A DNA stretch of 64,000 bases from Lamellibrachia columna (lineage: Eukaryota > Annelida > Polychaeta > Sabellida > Siboglinidae): the NCBI GenBank assembly GCA_963662155.1, contig OY759268.1:57839469-57903468 (forward strand), given 5' to 3'. A program made the translations under genes and the position numbers. A model generated the notes under the pieces. The model did not search any database. It saw nothing but the letters and a program-made list of their open reading frames with translations, and was not told the origin of the DNA. This document shows, in pieces, positions 9,359 to 24,300 of the stretch (positions are counted from its first letter, which is position 1; every line of letters begins with the position of its first letter).

Positions 9359-10150
9359 CGTCTGTGCTTTCTACTTGGTGTCTATGCAGGATAAGTCAAA
9401 AGTAATAGCCGTTTGTGCCTTCTACTTGGTGTCTATGCAGGAGAAATAATAAGTAATGATTGTCTGTGCCTTCTACTTGATGTCTATGTAGGAGAAATAA
9501 TAAGCAATGAATGTCTGTGCCTTCTACTTGGTGTCTATGCAGGAGAAATAATAAGCAATGAATGTCTGTGCCTTCTACTTGGTGTCTATGCAGGAGAAGT
9601 AATAAGCAATGAATGTCTGTGCCTTCTACTTGGTGTCTATGTAGGAGAAATAATAAGTAATGTTTGTCTGTGCCTTCTACTTTGTGTCTATGCAGGATAA
9701 ATAATAAGTAATGACTGTCTGTGCCTCCTACTTGGTGTCTATGTAGGAGAACAATAAGTAATGGCTGTCTGTGCCTTCTACTTGGTGCCTATGCAGGATA
9801 AATAATAAGTAATGGCTGTCTGTGCCTTCTACTTAGTGTCTATGTAGGAGAAATAATAAGTAATGGCTGTCTGTGCCTTCTACTTGGTGTCTATGCAAGA
9901 TAAATAATAAGTAATGACTGTCTGTGCCTTCTACTTGGTGTCTATGCAGGAAAAATAATAAGTAATGACTGTCTGTGCCTCCTACTTGGTGTCTATGTAG
10001 GAGAAACAATAAGTAATGGCTGTCTGTGCCTTCTACTTGGTGTCTATGCAGGAGAAATACTTGGTGTATATGCAGGATAAATAATAAATAATGATTGGCT
10101 GTGCCTTCTACTTGGTGTCTATGCAGGATAAATACTAGGTGTCTACGCAG
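9359..10150 (+). repeat. 51-bp array, second block (about 15 units)
   Basis: About 15 copies of the 51-bp unit seen at 7666-7860, some shortened. The period is 17 codons, so a + frame reads GEIISNECLCLLLGVYA repeatedly (9413-9700) and a minus frame reads LHRHQVEGTDSHYLLF. The minus frame continues without a stop into the neighbouring 48-bp satellite. The last units are degenerate and rearranged (10050-10150) at the junction. Confidence 0.9.
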
Positions 10151-11986
10151 TAGAAATAATAAGTAATGGTCGCAGTCCAGATTATGTAGTCCATTGTTGT
10201 GAATACACAGACACATGCCACAGTCCAGATTCTGTAGTCCATTGTTGTGAATACACAGACACATGTCACAGTCCAGATTCTGTAGTCCATTGTTGTGAAT
10301 ACACAGACACATGCCACAGTCCAGATTCTGTAGTCCAATGTGGTGAATACACAGACCTATGTCACAGTCCAGATTCTGTAGTCCATTGTGGTGAATACAC
10401 AGACACATGTCACAGTCCTGATTCTGTAGTCCATTGTTGTGAATACACAGACACATGTCAAAGTCCAGATTATGTTGTCCATTGTGGTGAATACACAGAC
10501 ACATGTCACAGTCCAGATTCTGTAGTCCATTGTGGTGAATACACAGACACATGTCACAGTCCTGATTCCATAGTCCATCGTGGTGAATGCACAGACACAT
10601 GTCACAGTCCAGATTCTGTAGTCCATTGTGGTGAATACACAGACACATGTCACAGTCCTGATTCCATAGTCCATCGTGGTGAATACACAGACACATGTCA
10701 CAGTCCAGATTCTGTAGTCCATTGTTGTGAATACACAGACACATGTCAAAGTACAGATTATGTAGCCCATTGTAGTGAATACACATGTCACATTCCAGAT
10801 TCTGTTGTCCATTGTGGTGAATACATAGACACATGTCACAGTCTAGATTCTGTAGTCCATTGTGTTGAATACACAGACACATGTCACATTCCAGATTATG
10901 TAGTCCATTGTAGTGAATACACAGACACATGTCACAGTCCAGATTATATTGTCCATTGTGGTGAATACACAGACACATGTCACAGTCCAGATTCTGTAGT
11001 CCATTGTGGTGAATACACAGACACATGTCACAGTACAGATTATGTTGTCCATTGTGGTGAATACACAGACACATGTCACAGGCCAGATTCTGTAGTCCAT
11101 TGTGGAGAATACACAGACACATGTCACAGTCCTGATTCCATAGTCCATCGTGTTGAATACACAGACACATGTCACAGTCCATATTCTGTAGTCCATTGTG
11201 GTGAATACACAGACACATGTCAAAGTCCAGATTCTGTAGCCCATTGTAGTGAATACACATACACATGTCACATTCCATATACTGTTGTCCATTGTGGTGA
11301 ATACATAGACACATGTCACAGTCTAGATTCTGTAGTCCATTATGTTGAATACACAGACACATGTCACAGTCTAGATTCTGTAGTCCATTGTGGTGAATAC
11401 ACAGACACATGTCACAGTCCAGATTATGTAGTCCATTGTGGTGAATACACAAACACATGTCACAGTCCAGATTATGTAGTCCATTGTGGTGAATACACAG
11501 ACACATGTCACAGTCCAGATTATGTAGTCCATTGTGGTGAATACACAGGCACATGTCACATTCCAGATTCTGTTGTCCATTGTGGTGAATACATAGACAC
11601 ATGTCACAGTCTAGATTCTGTAGTCCATTGTGTTGAATACACAGACACATGTCACATTCCACATTATGTAGTCCATTGTAGTGAATACACAGACACATGT
11701 CACAGTCCAGATTATATTGTCCATTGTGGTGAATACACAGACACATGTCACAGTCCAGATTCTGTAGTCCATTGTGGTGAATACACAGACACATGTCACA
11801 GTACAGATTATGTTGTCCATTGTGGTGAATACACAGACACATGTCACAGGCCAGATTCTGTAGTCCATTGTGGAGAATACACAGACACATGTCACAGTCC
11901 TGATTCCATAGTCCATCGTGGTGAATACACAGACACATGTCACAGTCCATATTCTGTAGTCCATTGTGGTGAATACACAGACACAT
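9833..11986 (-). other. 717-codon open frame crossing two arrays
   Basis: Starts in the 48-bp satellite and reads on without a stop through the junction near 10150 into the 51-bp array, where the 17-residue unit HRHQVEGTDSHYLLFLL takes over. It is in the same frame as the other long minus-strand frames. The upstream neighbour ends at 12002 in a TAG made by a Gln CAG change; that same variant recurs at 16316, 16844, 17468 and 19916. Confidence 0.3.
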
Positions 11987-13213
11987 GTCAAAGTCCAGAT
12001 TCTATAGCCCATTGTAGTGAATACACATACACATGTCACATTCCATATACTGTTGTCCATTGTGGTGAATACACAGACACATGTCACAGTCTAGATTCTG
12101 TAGTCCATTGTGGTGAATACACAGACACATGTCACAGTCCAGATTATGTTGTCCATTGTGGTGAATACACAGGCACATGTCACAGTCCAGATTATGTTGT
12201 CCACTGTGGTGAATACACAGACACATGTTACAATCCAGATTATGTAGTCCATTGTAGTGAATACACAGACACATGTCACAGTCTAGATTCTGTAGCCCAT
12301 TGTGGTGAATACACAGACACATGTCACAGTCTAGATTATGTAGCCCATTGTGGTGAATACACAGACACATGTCACAGTCTAGATTCTGTAGTCCATTGTG
12401 GTGAATACACAGACACATGTCACAGTCCAGATTCTGTAGTTCATTGTGGTGAATACACAGACACATGTTACAGTCCAGATTCTGTAGTCCATTGTTGTGA
12501 ATACACAAACACATGTCACAGTCCAGATTATGTAGTCCATTGTGGTGAATACACAGACACATGTCACAGTCCAGATTCTGTAGTCCATTGTGGTGAATAT
12601 ACAGACACATGTCACAGTCCAGATTCTTTAGTCCATTGTTGTGAATACACAAACACATGTCACAGTCCAGATTCTGTAGTCCATTGTTTTGAATACACAG
12701 ACTCATGTCACAGTCCAGATTATGTAGTCCATTGTGATGAATACACAGACTCATGTCACAGTCCAGATTCTGTAGTCCATTTTGGTGAATACACAGACAC
12801 ATGTCACAGTCTAGATTCTGTAGTCCATTGTGGTGAATACACAGACACATGTCACAGTCCATATTCTGTTGTCCACTGTGGTGAATACACAGACACATGT
12901 CACAGTCCAGATTCTGTAGTCCATTGTGATGAATACACAGACACATGTCACAGTCCAGATTCTGTTGTCCATTGTGGTGAATACATAGACACATGTCACA
13001 GTCCAGATTCTGTAGTCCATTGTGGTGAATACACAGACACATATCAATGTCTAGATTATGTAGTCCATTGTGGTGAATACACAGACACAAGTCACAGTCC
13101 AGATTCTGTAGTCCATTGTGATGAATACACAGACACATGTCACAGTCGAGATTCTGTAGTTCATTGTGGTGAATACACAGACACATGTCAAAGTCCAGAT
13201 TCTGTAGCCCATT

Positions 13214-16200
13214 TTAGTGAATAAACATACACATGTCACATTCCATATACTGTTGTCCATTGTGGTGAATACATAGACACATGTCACAGTCTAGATTCTG
13301 TAGTCCATTGTGTTGAATACACAGACACATGTCACAGTCTAGAGTCTTTAGTCCATTGTGGTGAATACACAGACACATGTCACAGTCCAGATTATGTAGT
13401 CCATTGTGGTGAATACACAAACACATGTCACAGTCCAGATTATGTACTCCATTGTGGTGAATACACAGACACATGTCACAGTCCAGATTCTGTAGTCCAT
13501 TGTGGTGAATACCCAGACACATGTCACATTCCAGATTCTGTTGTCCATTGTGGTGAATACATAGACACATGTCACAGTCTAGATTCTGTAGTCCATTGTG
13601 TTGAATACACAGACACATGTCACATTCCACATTATGTAGTCCATTATAGTGAATACACAGACACATGTCACAGTCCAGATTATATTGTCCATTGTGGTGA
13701 ATACACAGACACATGTCACAGTCCAGATTCTGTAGTACATTGTGGTGAATACACAGACACATGTCACAGTACATATTATGTTGTCCATTGTGGTGAATAC
13801 ACATACACATATCACAGGCCAGATTCTGTAGTCCATTGTGGAGAATACACAGACACATGTCACAGTCCTGATTCCATAGTCCATCGTGGTGAATACACAG
13901 ACACATGTCACAGTCCATATTCTGTAGTCCATTGTGGTGAATACACAGACACATGTCAAAGTCCAGATTCTGTAGCCCATTGTAGTGAATACACATACAC
14001 ATGTCACATTCCATATACTGTTGTCCATTGTGGTGAATACATAGACACATGTCACAGTCTAGATTATGTAGTCCATTTTGTTGAATACACAGACACATGT
14101 CACAGTCTAAATTATGTAGTCCATTGTGGTGAATACACAGACACATGTCACAGTCCAGATTATGTAGTCCATTGTGGTGAATACACAAACACATGTCACA
14201 GTCCAGATTATGTAGTCCATTGTGGTGAATACACAGACACATGTCACAGTCTAGATTCTGTAGTCCATTGTGGTGAATACACAGACACATGTCACAGTCC
14301 AGATTCTGTTGTCCATTGTGGTGAATACACAGACACATGTCACAGTCTAGATTCTGTAGTCCATTGTGGTGAATACACAGGCACATGTCACAGTCCAGAT
14401 TATGTAGTCCATTGTGGTGAATACACAGACACATGTCACAGTCTAGATTCTGTAGTCCATTGTGGTGAATACACAGACACATGTCACAGTCCAGATTCTG
14501 TTGTCCATTGTGGTGAATACACAGACACATGTCACAGTCCAGATTCTGTAGTCCATTGTGGTGAATACACAGACACATGTTACAATCCAGATTCTGTAGT
14601 CCATTGTAGTGAATACACAGACACATGTCACAGTCTAGATTCTGTAGTCCATTGTGATGAATACACAGACACATGTCACAGTCCAGATTATGTAGTCCAT
14701 TGTGGTGAATACACAGACACATGTTACAGTCCAGATTCTGTAGTCCATTGTTGTGAATACACAAACACATGTCACAGTCCAGATTCTGTAGTCCATTGTG
14801 GTGAATACACAGACACATGTCACAGTCCAGATTCTGTAGTCCATTGTGGTGAATACACAAACACATGTCACAGTCCAGATTCTGTAGTCCATTGTTTTGA
14901 ATACACAGACTCATGTCACAGTCCAGATTATGTAGTCCATTGTGGTGAATACACAGACTCATGTCACAGTCCAGATTCTGTTTTCCATTTTGGTGAATAC
15001 ACAGACACATGTCACAGTCCAGATTCTGTAGTCCATTTTGGTGAATACACAGACACATGTCACAGTCTAGATTCTGTAGTCCATTGTGGTGAATACACAG
15101 GCACATGTCACAGTCCAGATTATGTAGTCCATTGTGGTGAATACACATGTCACAGTCTAGATTCTGTAGTCCATTGTGGTGAATACACAGACACATCTCA
15201 CAGTCCAGATTCTGTTGTCCATTGTGGTGAATACACAGACACATGTCACAGTCCAGATTCTGTAGTCCATTGTGGTGAATACACAGACACATGTTACAAT
15301 CCAGATTCTGTAGTCCATTGTGGTGAATACACAGACACATGTCACAGTACAGATTATGTTGTCCATTGTGGTGAATACACAGACACATGTCACAGGCCAG
15401 ATTCTGTAGTCCATTGTGGAGAATACACAGACACATGTCACAGTCCTGATTCCATAGTCCATCGTGTTGAATACACAGACACATGTCACAGTCCATATTC
15501 TGTAGTCCATTGTGGTGAATACACAGACACATGTCAAAGTCCAGATTCTGTAGCCCATTGTAGTGAATACACATACACATGTCACATTCCATATACTGTT
15601 GTCCATTGTGGTGAATACATAGACACATGTCACAGTCTAGATTCTGTAGTCCATTATGTTGAATACACAGACACATGTCACAGTCTAGATTCTGTAGTCC
15701 ATTGTGGTGAATACACATACACATGTCACAGTCCAGATTATGTAGTCCATTGTGGTGAATACACAAACACATGTCACAGTCCAGATTATGTAGTCCATTG
15801 TGGTGAATACACAGACACATGTCACAGTCCAGATTATGTAGTCCATTGTGGTGAATACACAGGCACATGTCACATTCCAGATTCTGTTGTCCATTGTGGT
15901 GAATACATATACACATGTCACAGTCTAGATTCTGTAGTCCATTGTGTTGAATACACAGACACATGTCACATTCCACATTATGTAGTCCATTGTAGTGAAT
16001 ACACAGACACATGTCACAGTCCAGATTATATTGTCCATTGTGGTGAATACACAGACACATGTCACAGTCCAGATTCTGTAGTCCATTGTGGTGAATACAC
16101 AGACACATGTCACAGTACAGATTATGTTGTCCATTGTGGTGAATACACAGACACATGTCACAGGCCAGATTCTGTAGTCCATTGTGGAGAATACACAGAC

Positions 16201-16300
16201 ACATGTCACAGTCCTGATTCCATAGTCCATCGTGGTGAATACACAGACACATGTCACAGTCCATATTCTGTAGTCCATTGTGGTGAATACACAGACACAT
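13214..16300 (-). other. 1028-codon open frame in the satellite (same frame)
   Basis: Same frame and 16-residue unit as the 2148-codon frame, from ATG at 16300 to a TAA at 13214. The TAA comes from a Tyr/His-codon variant (TTTTAGTG in place of TTGTAGTG on the + strand). The identical stop-bearing monomer recurs at 18536 and 21320, so these breaks derive from one mutation that was later duplicated. Confidence 0.3.
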
Positions 16301-19300
16301 GTCAAAGTCCAGATTCTATAGCCCATTGTAGTGAATACACATACACATGTCACATTCCATATACTGTTGTCCATTGTGGTGAATACACAGACACATGTCA
16401 CAGTCTAGATTCTGTAGTCCATTGTGGTGAATACACAGACACATGTCACAGTCCAGATTATGTTGTCCATTGTGGTGAATACACAGGCACATGTCACAGT
16501 CCAGATTCTGTTGTCCACTGTGGTGAATACACAGACACATGTTACAATCCAGATTATGTAGTCCATTGTATTGAATACACAGACACATGTCACAGTCTAG
16601 ATTCTGTAGCCCATTGTGGTGAATACACAGACACATGTCACAGTCTAGATTATGTAGCCCATTGTGGTGAATACACAGACACATGTCACAGTCCAGATTC
16701 TGTAGTCCATTGTGGTGAATACACAGACACATGTCACAGTACAGATTATGTTGTCCATTGTGGTGAATACACAGACACATGTCACAGGCCAGATTCTGTA
16801 GTCCATTGTGGAGAATACACAGACACATGTCAAAGTCCAGATTCTATAGCCCATTGTAGTGAATACACATACACATGTCACATTCCATATACTGTTGTCC
16901 ATTGTGGTGAATACACAGACACATGTCACAGTCTAGATTCTGTAGTCCATTGTGGTGAATACACAGACACATGTCACAGTCCAGATTATGTTGTCCATTG
17001 TGGTGAATACACAGGCACATGTCAAAGTCCAGATTCTGTTGTCCACTGTGGTGAATACACAGACACATGTTACAATCCAGATTATGTAGTCCATTGTAGT
17101 GAATACACAGACACATGTCACATTCCACATTATGTAGTCCATTGTAGTGAATACACAGACACATGTCACAGTCCAGATTATATTGTCCATTGTGGTGAAT
17201 ACACAGACACATGTCACAGTCCAGATTCTGTAGTCCATTGTGGTGAATACACAGACACATGTCACAGTACAGATTATGTTGTCCATTGTGGTGAATACAC
17301 AGACACATGTCACAGGCCAGATTCTGTAGTCCATTGTGGAGAATACACAGACACATGTCACAGTCCTGATTCCATAGTCCATCGTGGTGAATACACAGAC
17401 ACATGTCACAGTCCATATTCTGTAGTCCATTGTGGTGAATACACAGACACATGTCAAAGTCCAGATTCTATAGCCCATTGTAGTGAATACACATACACAT
17501 GTCACATTCCATATACTGTTGTCCATTGTGGTGAATACACAGACACATGTCACAGTCTAGATTCTGTAGTCCATTGTGGTGAATACACAGACACATTTCA
17601 CAGTCCAGATTATGTTGTCCATTGTGGTGAATACACAGGCACATGTCACAGTCCAGATTCTGTTGTCCACTGTGGTGAATACACAGACACATGTTACAAT
17701 CCAGATTATGTAGTCCATTGTGGTGAATACACAGACACATGTCACAGTCCAGATTCTGTAGTTCATTGTGGTGAATACACAGACACATGTTACAGTCCAG
17801 ATTATGTAGTCCATTGTTGTGAATACACAAACACATGTCACAGTCCAGATTCTGTAGTCCATTGTGGTGAATACACAGACACATGTCACAGTCCAGATTC
17901 TGTAGTCCATTGTGGTGAATATACAGACACATGTCACAGTCCAGATTCTTTAGTCCATTGTTGTGAATACACAAACACATGTCACAGTCCAGATTCTGTA
18001 GTCCATTGTTTTGAATACACAGACTCATGTCACAGTCCAGATTATGTAGTCCATTGTGATGAATACACAGACTCATGTCACAGTCCAGATTCTGTAGTCC
18101 ATTTTGGTGAATACACAGACACATGTCACAGTCTAGATTCTGTAGTCCATTGTGGTGAATACACAGACACATGTCACAGTCCATATTCTGTTGTCCACTG
18201 TGGTGAATACACAGACACATGTCACAGTCCAGATTCTGTAGTCCATTGTGATGAATACACAGACACATGTCACAGTCCAGATTCTGTTGTCCATTGTGGT
18301 GAATACATAGACACATGTCACAGTCCAGATTCTGTAGTCCATTGTGGTGAATACACAGACACATATCAATGTCTAGATTATGTAGTCCATTGTGGTGAAT
18401 ACACAGACACATGTCACAGTCCAGATTCTGTAGTCCATTGTGATGAATACACAGACACATGTCACAGTCGAGATTCTGTAGTTCATTGTGGTGAATACAC
18501 AGACACATGTCAAAGTCCAGATTCTGTAGCCCATTTTAGTGAATAAACATACACATGTCACATTCCATATACTGTTGTCCATTGTGGTGAATACATAGAC
18601 ACATGTCACAGTCTAGATTCTGTAGTCCATTGTGTTGAATACACAGACACATGTCACAGTCTAGAGTCTTTAGTCCATTGTGGTGAATACACAGACACAT
18701 GTCACAGTCCAGATTATGTAGTCCATTGTGGTGAATACACAAACACATGTCACAGTCCAGATTATGTAGTCCATTGTGGTGAATACACAGACACATGTCA
18801 CAGTCCAGATTCTGTAGTCCATTGTGGTGAATACCCAGACACATGTCACATTCCAGATTATGTTGTCCATTGTGGTGAATAAATAGACACATGTCACAGT
18901 CTAGATTCTGTAGTCCATTGTGTTGAATACACAGACACATGTCACATTCCACATTATGTAGTCCATTGTAGTGAATACACAGACACATGTCACAGTCCAG
19001 ATTATATTGTTCATTGTGGTGAATACACAGACACATGTCACAGTCCATATTCTGTAGTACATTGTGGTGAATACACAGACACATGTCACAGTACAGATTA
19101 TGTTGTCCATTGTGGTGAATACACATACACATATCACAGGCCAGATTCTGTAGTCCATTGTGGAGAATACACAGACACATGTCACAGTCCTGATTCCATA
19201 GTCCATCGTGGTGAATACACAGACACATGTCACAGTCCATATTCTGTAGTCCATTGTGGTGAATACACAGACACATGTCAAAGTCCAGATTCTGTAGCCC

Positions 19301-21319
19301 ATTGTAGTGAATACACATACACATGTCACATTCCATATACTGTTGTCCATTGTGGTGAATACATAGACACATGTCACAGTCTAGATTATGTAGTCCATTT
19401 TGTTGAATACACAGACACATGTCACAGTCTAAATTATGTAGTCCATTGTGGTGAATACACAGACACATGTCACAATCCAGATTATGTAGTCCATTGTGGT
19501 GAATACACAAACACATGTCACAGTCCAGATTATGTAGTCCATTGTGGTGAATACACAGACACATGTCACAGTCTAGATTCTGTAGTCCATTGTGGTGAAT
19601 ACACAGACACATGTCACAGTCCAGATTCTGTTGTCCATTGTGGTGAATACACAGACACATGTCACAGTCTAGATTCTGTAGTCCATTGTGGTGAATACAC
19701 AGGCACATGTCACAGTCCAGATTCTGTAGTCCATTGTGATGAATACACAGACACATGTCACAGTCCAGATTCTGTTGTCCATTGTGGTGAATACATAGAC
19801 ACATGTCACAGTCCAGATTCTGTAGTCCATTGTGGTGAATACACAGACACATATCAATGTCTAGATTATGTAGTCCATTGTGGTGAATACACAAACACAT
19901 GTCAAAGTCCAGATTCTATAGCCCATTGTAGTGAATACACATACACATGTCACATTCCATATACTGTTGTCCATTGTGGTGAATACACAGACACATGTCA
20001 CAGTCCATATTCTGTTGTCCACTGTGGTGAATACACAGACACATGTCACAGTCCAGATTCTGTAGTCCATTGTGGTGAATACACAGACACATGTCACAGT
20101 CCAGATTCTGTAGTCCATTGTTTTGAATACACAGACTCATGTCACAGTCCAGATTATGTAGTCCATTGTGATGAATACACAGACTCATGTCACAGTCCAG
20201 ATTCTGTAGTCCATTTTGGTGAATACACAGACACATGTCACAGTCTAGATTCTGTAGTCCATTGTGGTGAATACACAGACACATGTCACAGTCCAGATTC
20301 TGTAGTCCATTGTGGTGAATACCCAGACACATGTCACATTCCAGATTCTGTTGTCCATTGTGGTGAATACATAGACACATGTCACAGTCTAGATTCTGTA
20401 GTCCATTGTGTTGAATACACAGACACATGTCACATTCCACATTATGTAGTCCATTATAGTGAATACACAGACACATGTCACAGTCCAGATTATATTGTCC
20501 ATTGTGGTGAATACACAGACACATGTCACAGTCCAGATTCTGTAGTTCATTGTGGTGAATACACAGACACATGTTACAGTCCAGATTCTGTAGTCCATTG
20601 TTGTGAATACACAAACACATGTCACAGTCCAGATTCTGTAGTCCATTGTGGTGAATACACAGACACATGTCACAGTCCAGATTCTGTAGTCCATTGTGGT
20701 GAATATACAGACACATGTCACAGTCCAGATTCTTTAGTCCATTGTTGTGAATACACAAAAACATGTCACAGTCCAGATTCTGTAGTCCATTGTTTTGAAT
20801 ACACAGACTCATGTCACAGTCCAGATTATGTAGTCCATTGTGATGAAAACACAGACTCATGTCACAGTCCAGATTCTGTAGTCCATTTTGGTGAATACAC
20901 AGACACATGTCACAGTCTAGATTCTGTAGTCCATTGTGGTGAATACACAGACACATGTCACAGTCCATATTCTGTTGTCCACTGTGGTGAATACACAGAC
21001 ACATGTCACAGTCCAGATTCTGTAGTCCATTGTGATGAATACACAGACACATGTCACAGTCCAAATTCTGTTGTCCATTGTGGTGAATACATAGACACAT
21101 GTCACAGTCCAGATTCTGTAGTCCATTGTGGTGAATACACAGACACATATCAATGTCTAGATTATGTAGTCCATTGTGGTGAATACACAGACACATGTCA
21201 CAGTCCAGATTCTGTAGTCCATTGTGATGAATACACAGACACATGTCACAGTCGAGATTCTGTAGTTCATTGTGGTGAATACACAGACACATGTCAAAGT
21301 CCAGATTCTGTAGCCCATT

Positions 21320-24300
21320 TTAGTGAATAAACATACACATGTCACATTCCATATACTGTTGTCCATTGTGGTGAATACATAGACACATGTCACAGTCTAG
21401 ATTCTGTAGTCCATTGTGTTGAATACACAGACACATGTCACAGTCTAGAGTCTTTAGTCCATTGTGGTGAATACACAGACACATGTCACAGTCCAGATTA
21501 TGTAGTCCATTGTGGTGAATACACAAACACATGTCACAGTCCAGATTATGTAGTCCATTGTGGTGAATACACAGACACATGTCACAGTCCAGAATCTGTA
21601 GTCCATTGTGGTGAATACCCAGACACATGTCACATTCCAGATTATGTTGTCCATTGTGGTGAATACATAGACACATGTCACAGTCTAGATTCTGTAGTCC
21701 ATTGTGTTGAATACACAGACACATGTCACATTCCACATTATGTAGTCCATTGTAGTGAATACACAGGCACATGTCACAGTCCAGATTATATTGTTCATTG
21801 TGGTGAATACACAGACACATGTCACAGTCCAGATTCTGTAGTACATTGTGGTGAATACACAGACACATGTCACAGTACAGATTATGTTGTCCATTGTGGT
21901 GAATACACATACACATATCACAGGCCAGATTCTGTAGTCCATTGTGGAGAATACACAGACACATGTCACAGTCCTGATTCCATAGTCCATCGTGGTGAAT
22001 ACACAGACACATGTCACAGTCCATATTCTGTAGTCCATTGTGGTGAATACACAGACACATGTCAAAGTCCAGATTATGTAGCCCATTGTAGTGAATACAC
22101 ATACACATGTCACATTCCATATACTGTTGTCCATTGTGGTGAATACATAGACACATGTCACAGTCTAGATTATGTAGTCCATTTTGTTGAATACACAGAC
22201 ACATGTCACAGTCTAAATTATGTAGTCCATTGTGGTGAATACACAGACACATGTCACAGTCCAGATTATGTAGTCCATTGTGGTGAATACACAAACACAT
22301 GTCACAGTCCAGATTATGTAGTCCATTGTGGTGAATACACAGACACATGTCACAGTCTAGATTCTGTAGTCCATTGTGGTGAATACACAGACACATGTCA
22401 CAGACCAGATTCTGTTGTCCATTGTGGTGAATACACAGACACATGTCACAGTCTAGATTCTGTAGTCCATTGTGGTGAATACACAGGCACATGTCACAGT
22501 CCAGATTATGTAGTCCATTGTGGTGAATACACAGACACATGTCACAGTCTAGATTCTGTAGTCCATTGTGGTGAATACACAGACACATGTCACAGTCCAG
22601 ATTCTGTTGTCCATTGTGGTGAATACACAGACACATGTCACAGTCCAGATTCTGTAGTCCATTGTGGTGAATACACAGACACATGTTACAATCCAGATTC
22701 TGTAGTCCATTGTAGTGAATACACAGACACATGTCACAGTCTAGATTCTGTAGTCCATTGTGATGAATACACAGACACATGTCACAGTCCAGATTATGTA
22801 GTCCATTGTGGTGAATACACAGACACATGTTACAGTCCAGATTCTGTAGCCAATTGTTGTGAATACACAAACACATGTCACAGTCCAGATTCTGTAGTCC
22901 ATTGTGGTGAATACACAGACACATGTCACAGTCCAGATTCTGTAGTCCATTGTGGTGAATACACAAACACATGTCACAGTCCAGATTCTGTAGTCCATTG
23001 TTTTGAATACACAGACTCATGTCACAGTCCAGATTATGTAGTCCATTGTGGTGAATACACAGACTCATGTCACAGTCCAGATTCTGTTTTCCATTTTGGT
23101 GAATACACAGACACATGTCACAGTCCAGATTCTGTAGTCCATTGTGGTGAATACACAGGCACATGTCACAGTCCAGATTATGTAGTCCATTGTGGTGAAT
23201 ACACAGACACATGTCACAGTCTAGATTCTGTAGTCCATTGTGGTGAATACACAGACACATGTCACAGTCCAGATTCTGTTGTCCATTGTGGTGAATACAC
23301 AGACACATGTCACAGTCCAGATTCTGTAGTCCATTGTGGTGAATACACAGACACATGTTACAATCCAGATTCTGTAGTCCATTGTAGTGAATACACAGAC
23401 ACATGTCACAGTCTAGATTCTGTAGTCCATTGTGATGAATACACAGACACATGTCACAGTCCAGATTATGTAGTCCATTGTGGTGAATACACAGACACAT
23501 GTTACAGTCCAGATTCTGTAGTCCATTGTTGTGAATACACAAACACATGTCACAGTCCAGATTCTGTAGTCCATTGTGGTGAATACACAGACACATGTCA
23601 CAGTCCAGATTCTGTAGTCCATTGTGGTGAATACACAAACACATGTCACAGTCCAGATTCTGTAGTCCATTGTTTTGAATACACAGACTCATGTCACAGT
23701 CCAGATTATGTAGTCCATTGTGGTGAATACACAGACTCATGTCACAGTCCAGATTCTTTTTTCCATTTTGGTGAATACACAGACACATGTCACAGTCCAG
23801 ATTCTGTAGTCCATTTTGGTGAATACACAGACACATGTCACAGTCTAGATTCTGTAGTCCATTGTGGTGAATACACAGACACATGTCACAGTCCAGATTC
23901 TGTTGTCCACTGTGGTGAATACACAGACACATGTCACAGTCTAGATTATGTAGTCCATTGTGGTGAATACACAGACACATGTCACAGTCCAGATTATGTA
24001 GTCCATTGTGGTGAATACACAAACACATGTCACAGTCCAGATTATGTAGTCCATTGTGGTGAATACACAGACACATGTCACAGTCCAGATTCTGTAGTCC
24101 ATTGTGGTGAATACCCAGACACATGTCACATTCCAGATTATGTTGTCCATTGTGGTGAATACATAGACAAATGTCACAGTCTAGATTCTGTAGCCCATTG
24201 TGTTGAATACACAGACACATGTCACATTCCACATTATGTAGTCCATTGTAGTGAATACACAGACACATGTCACAGTCCAGATTATATTGTCCATTGTGGT

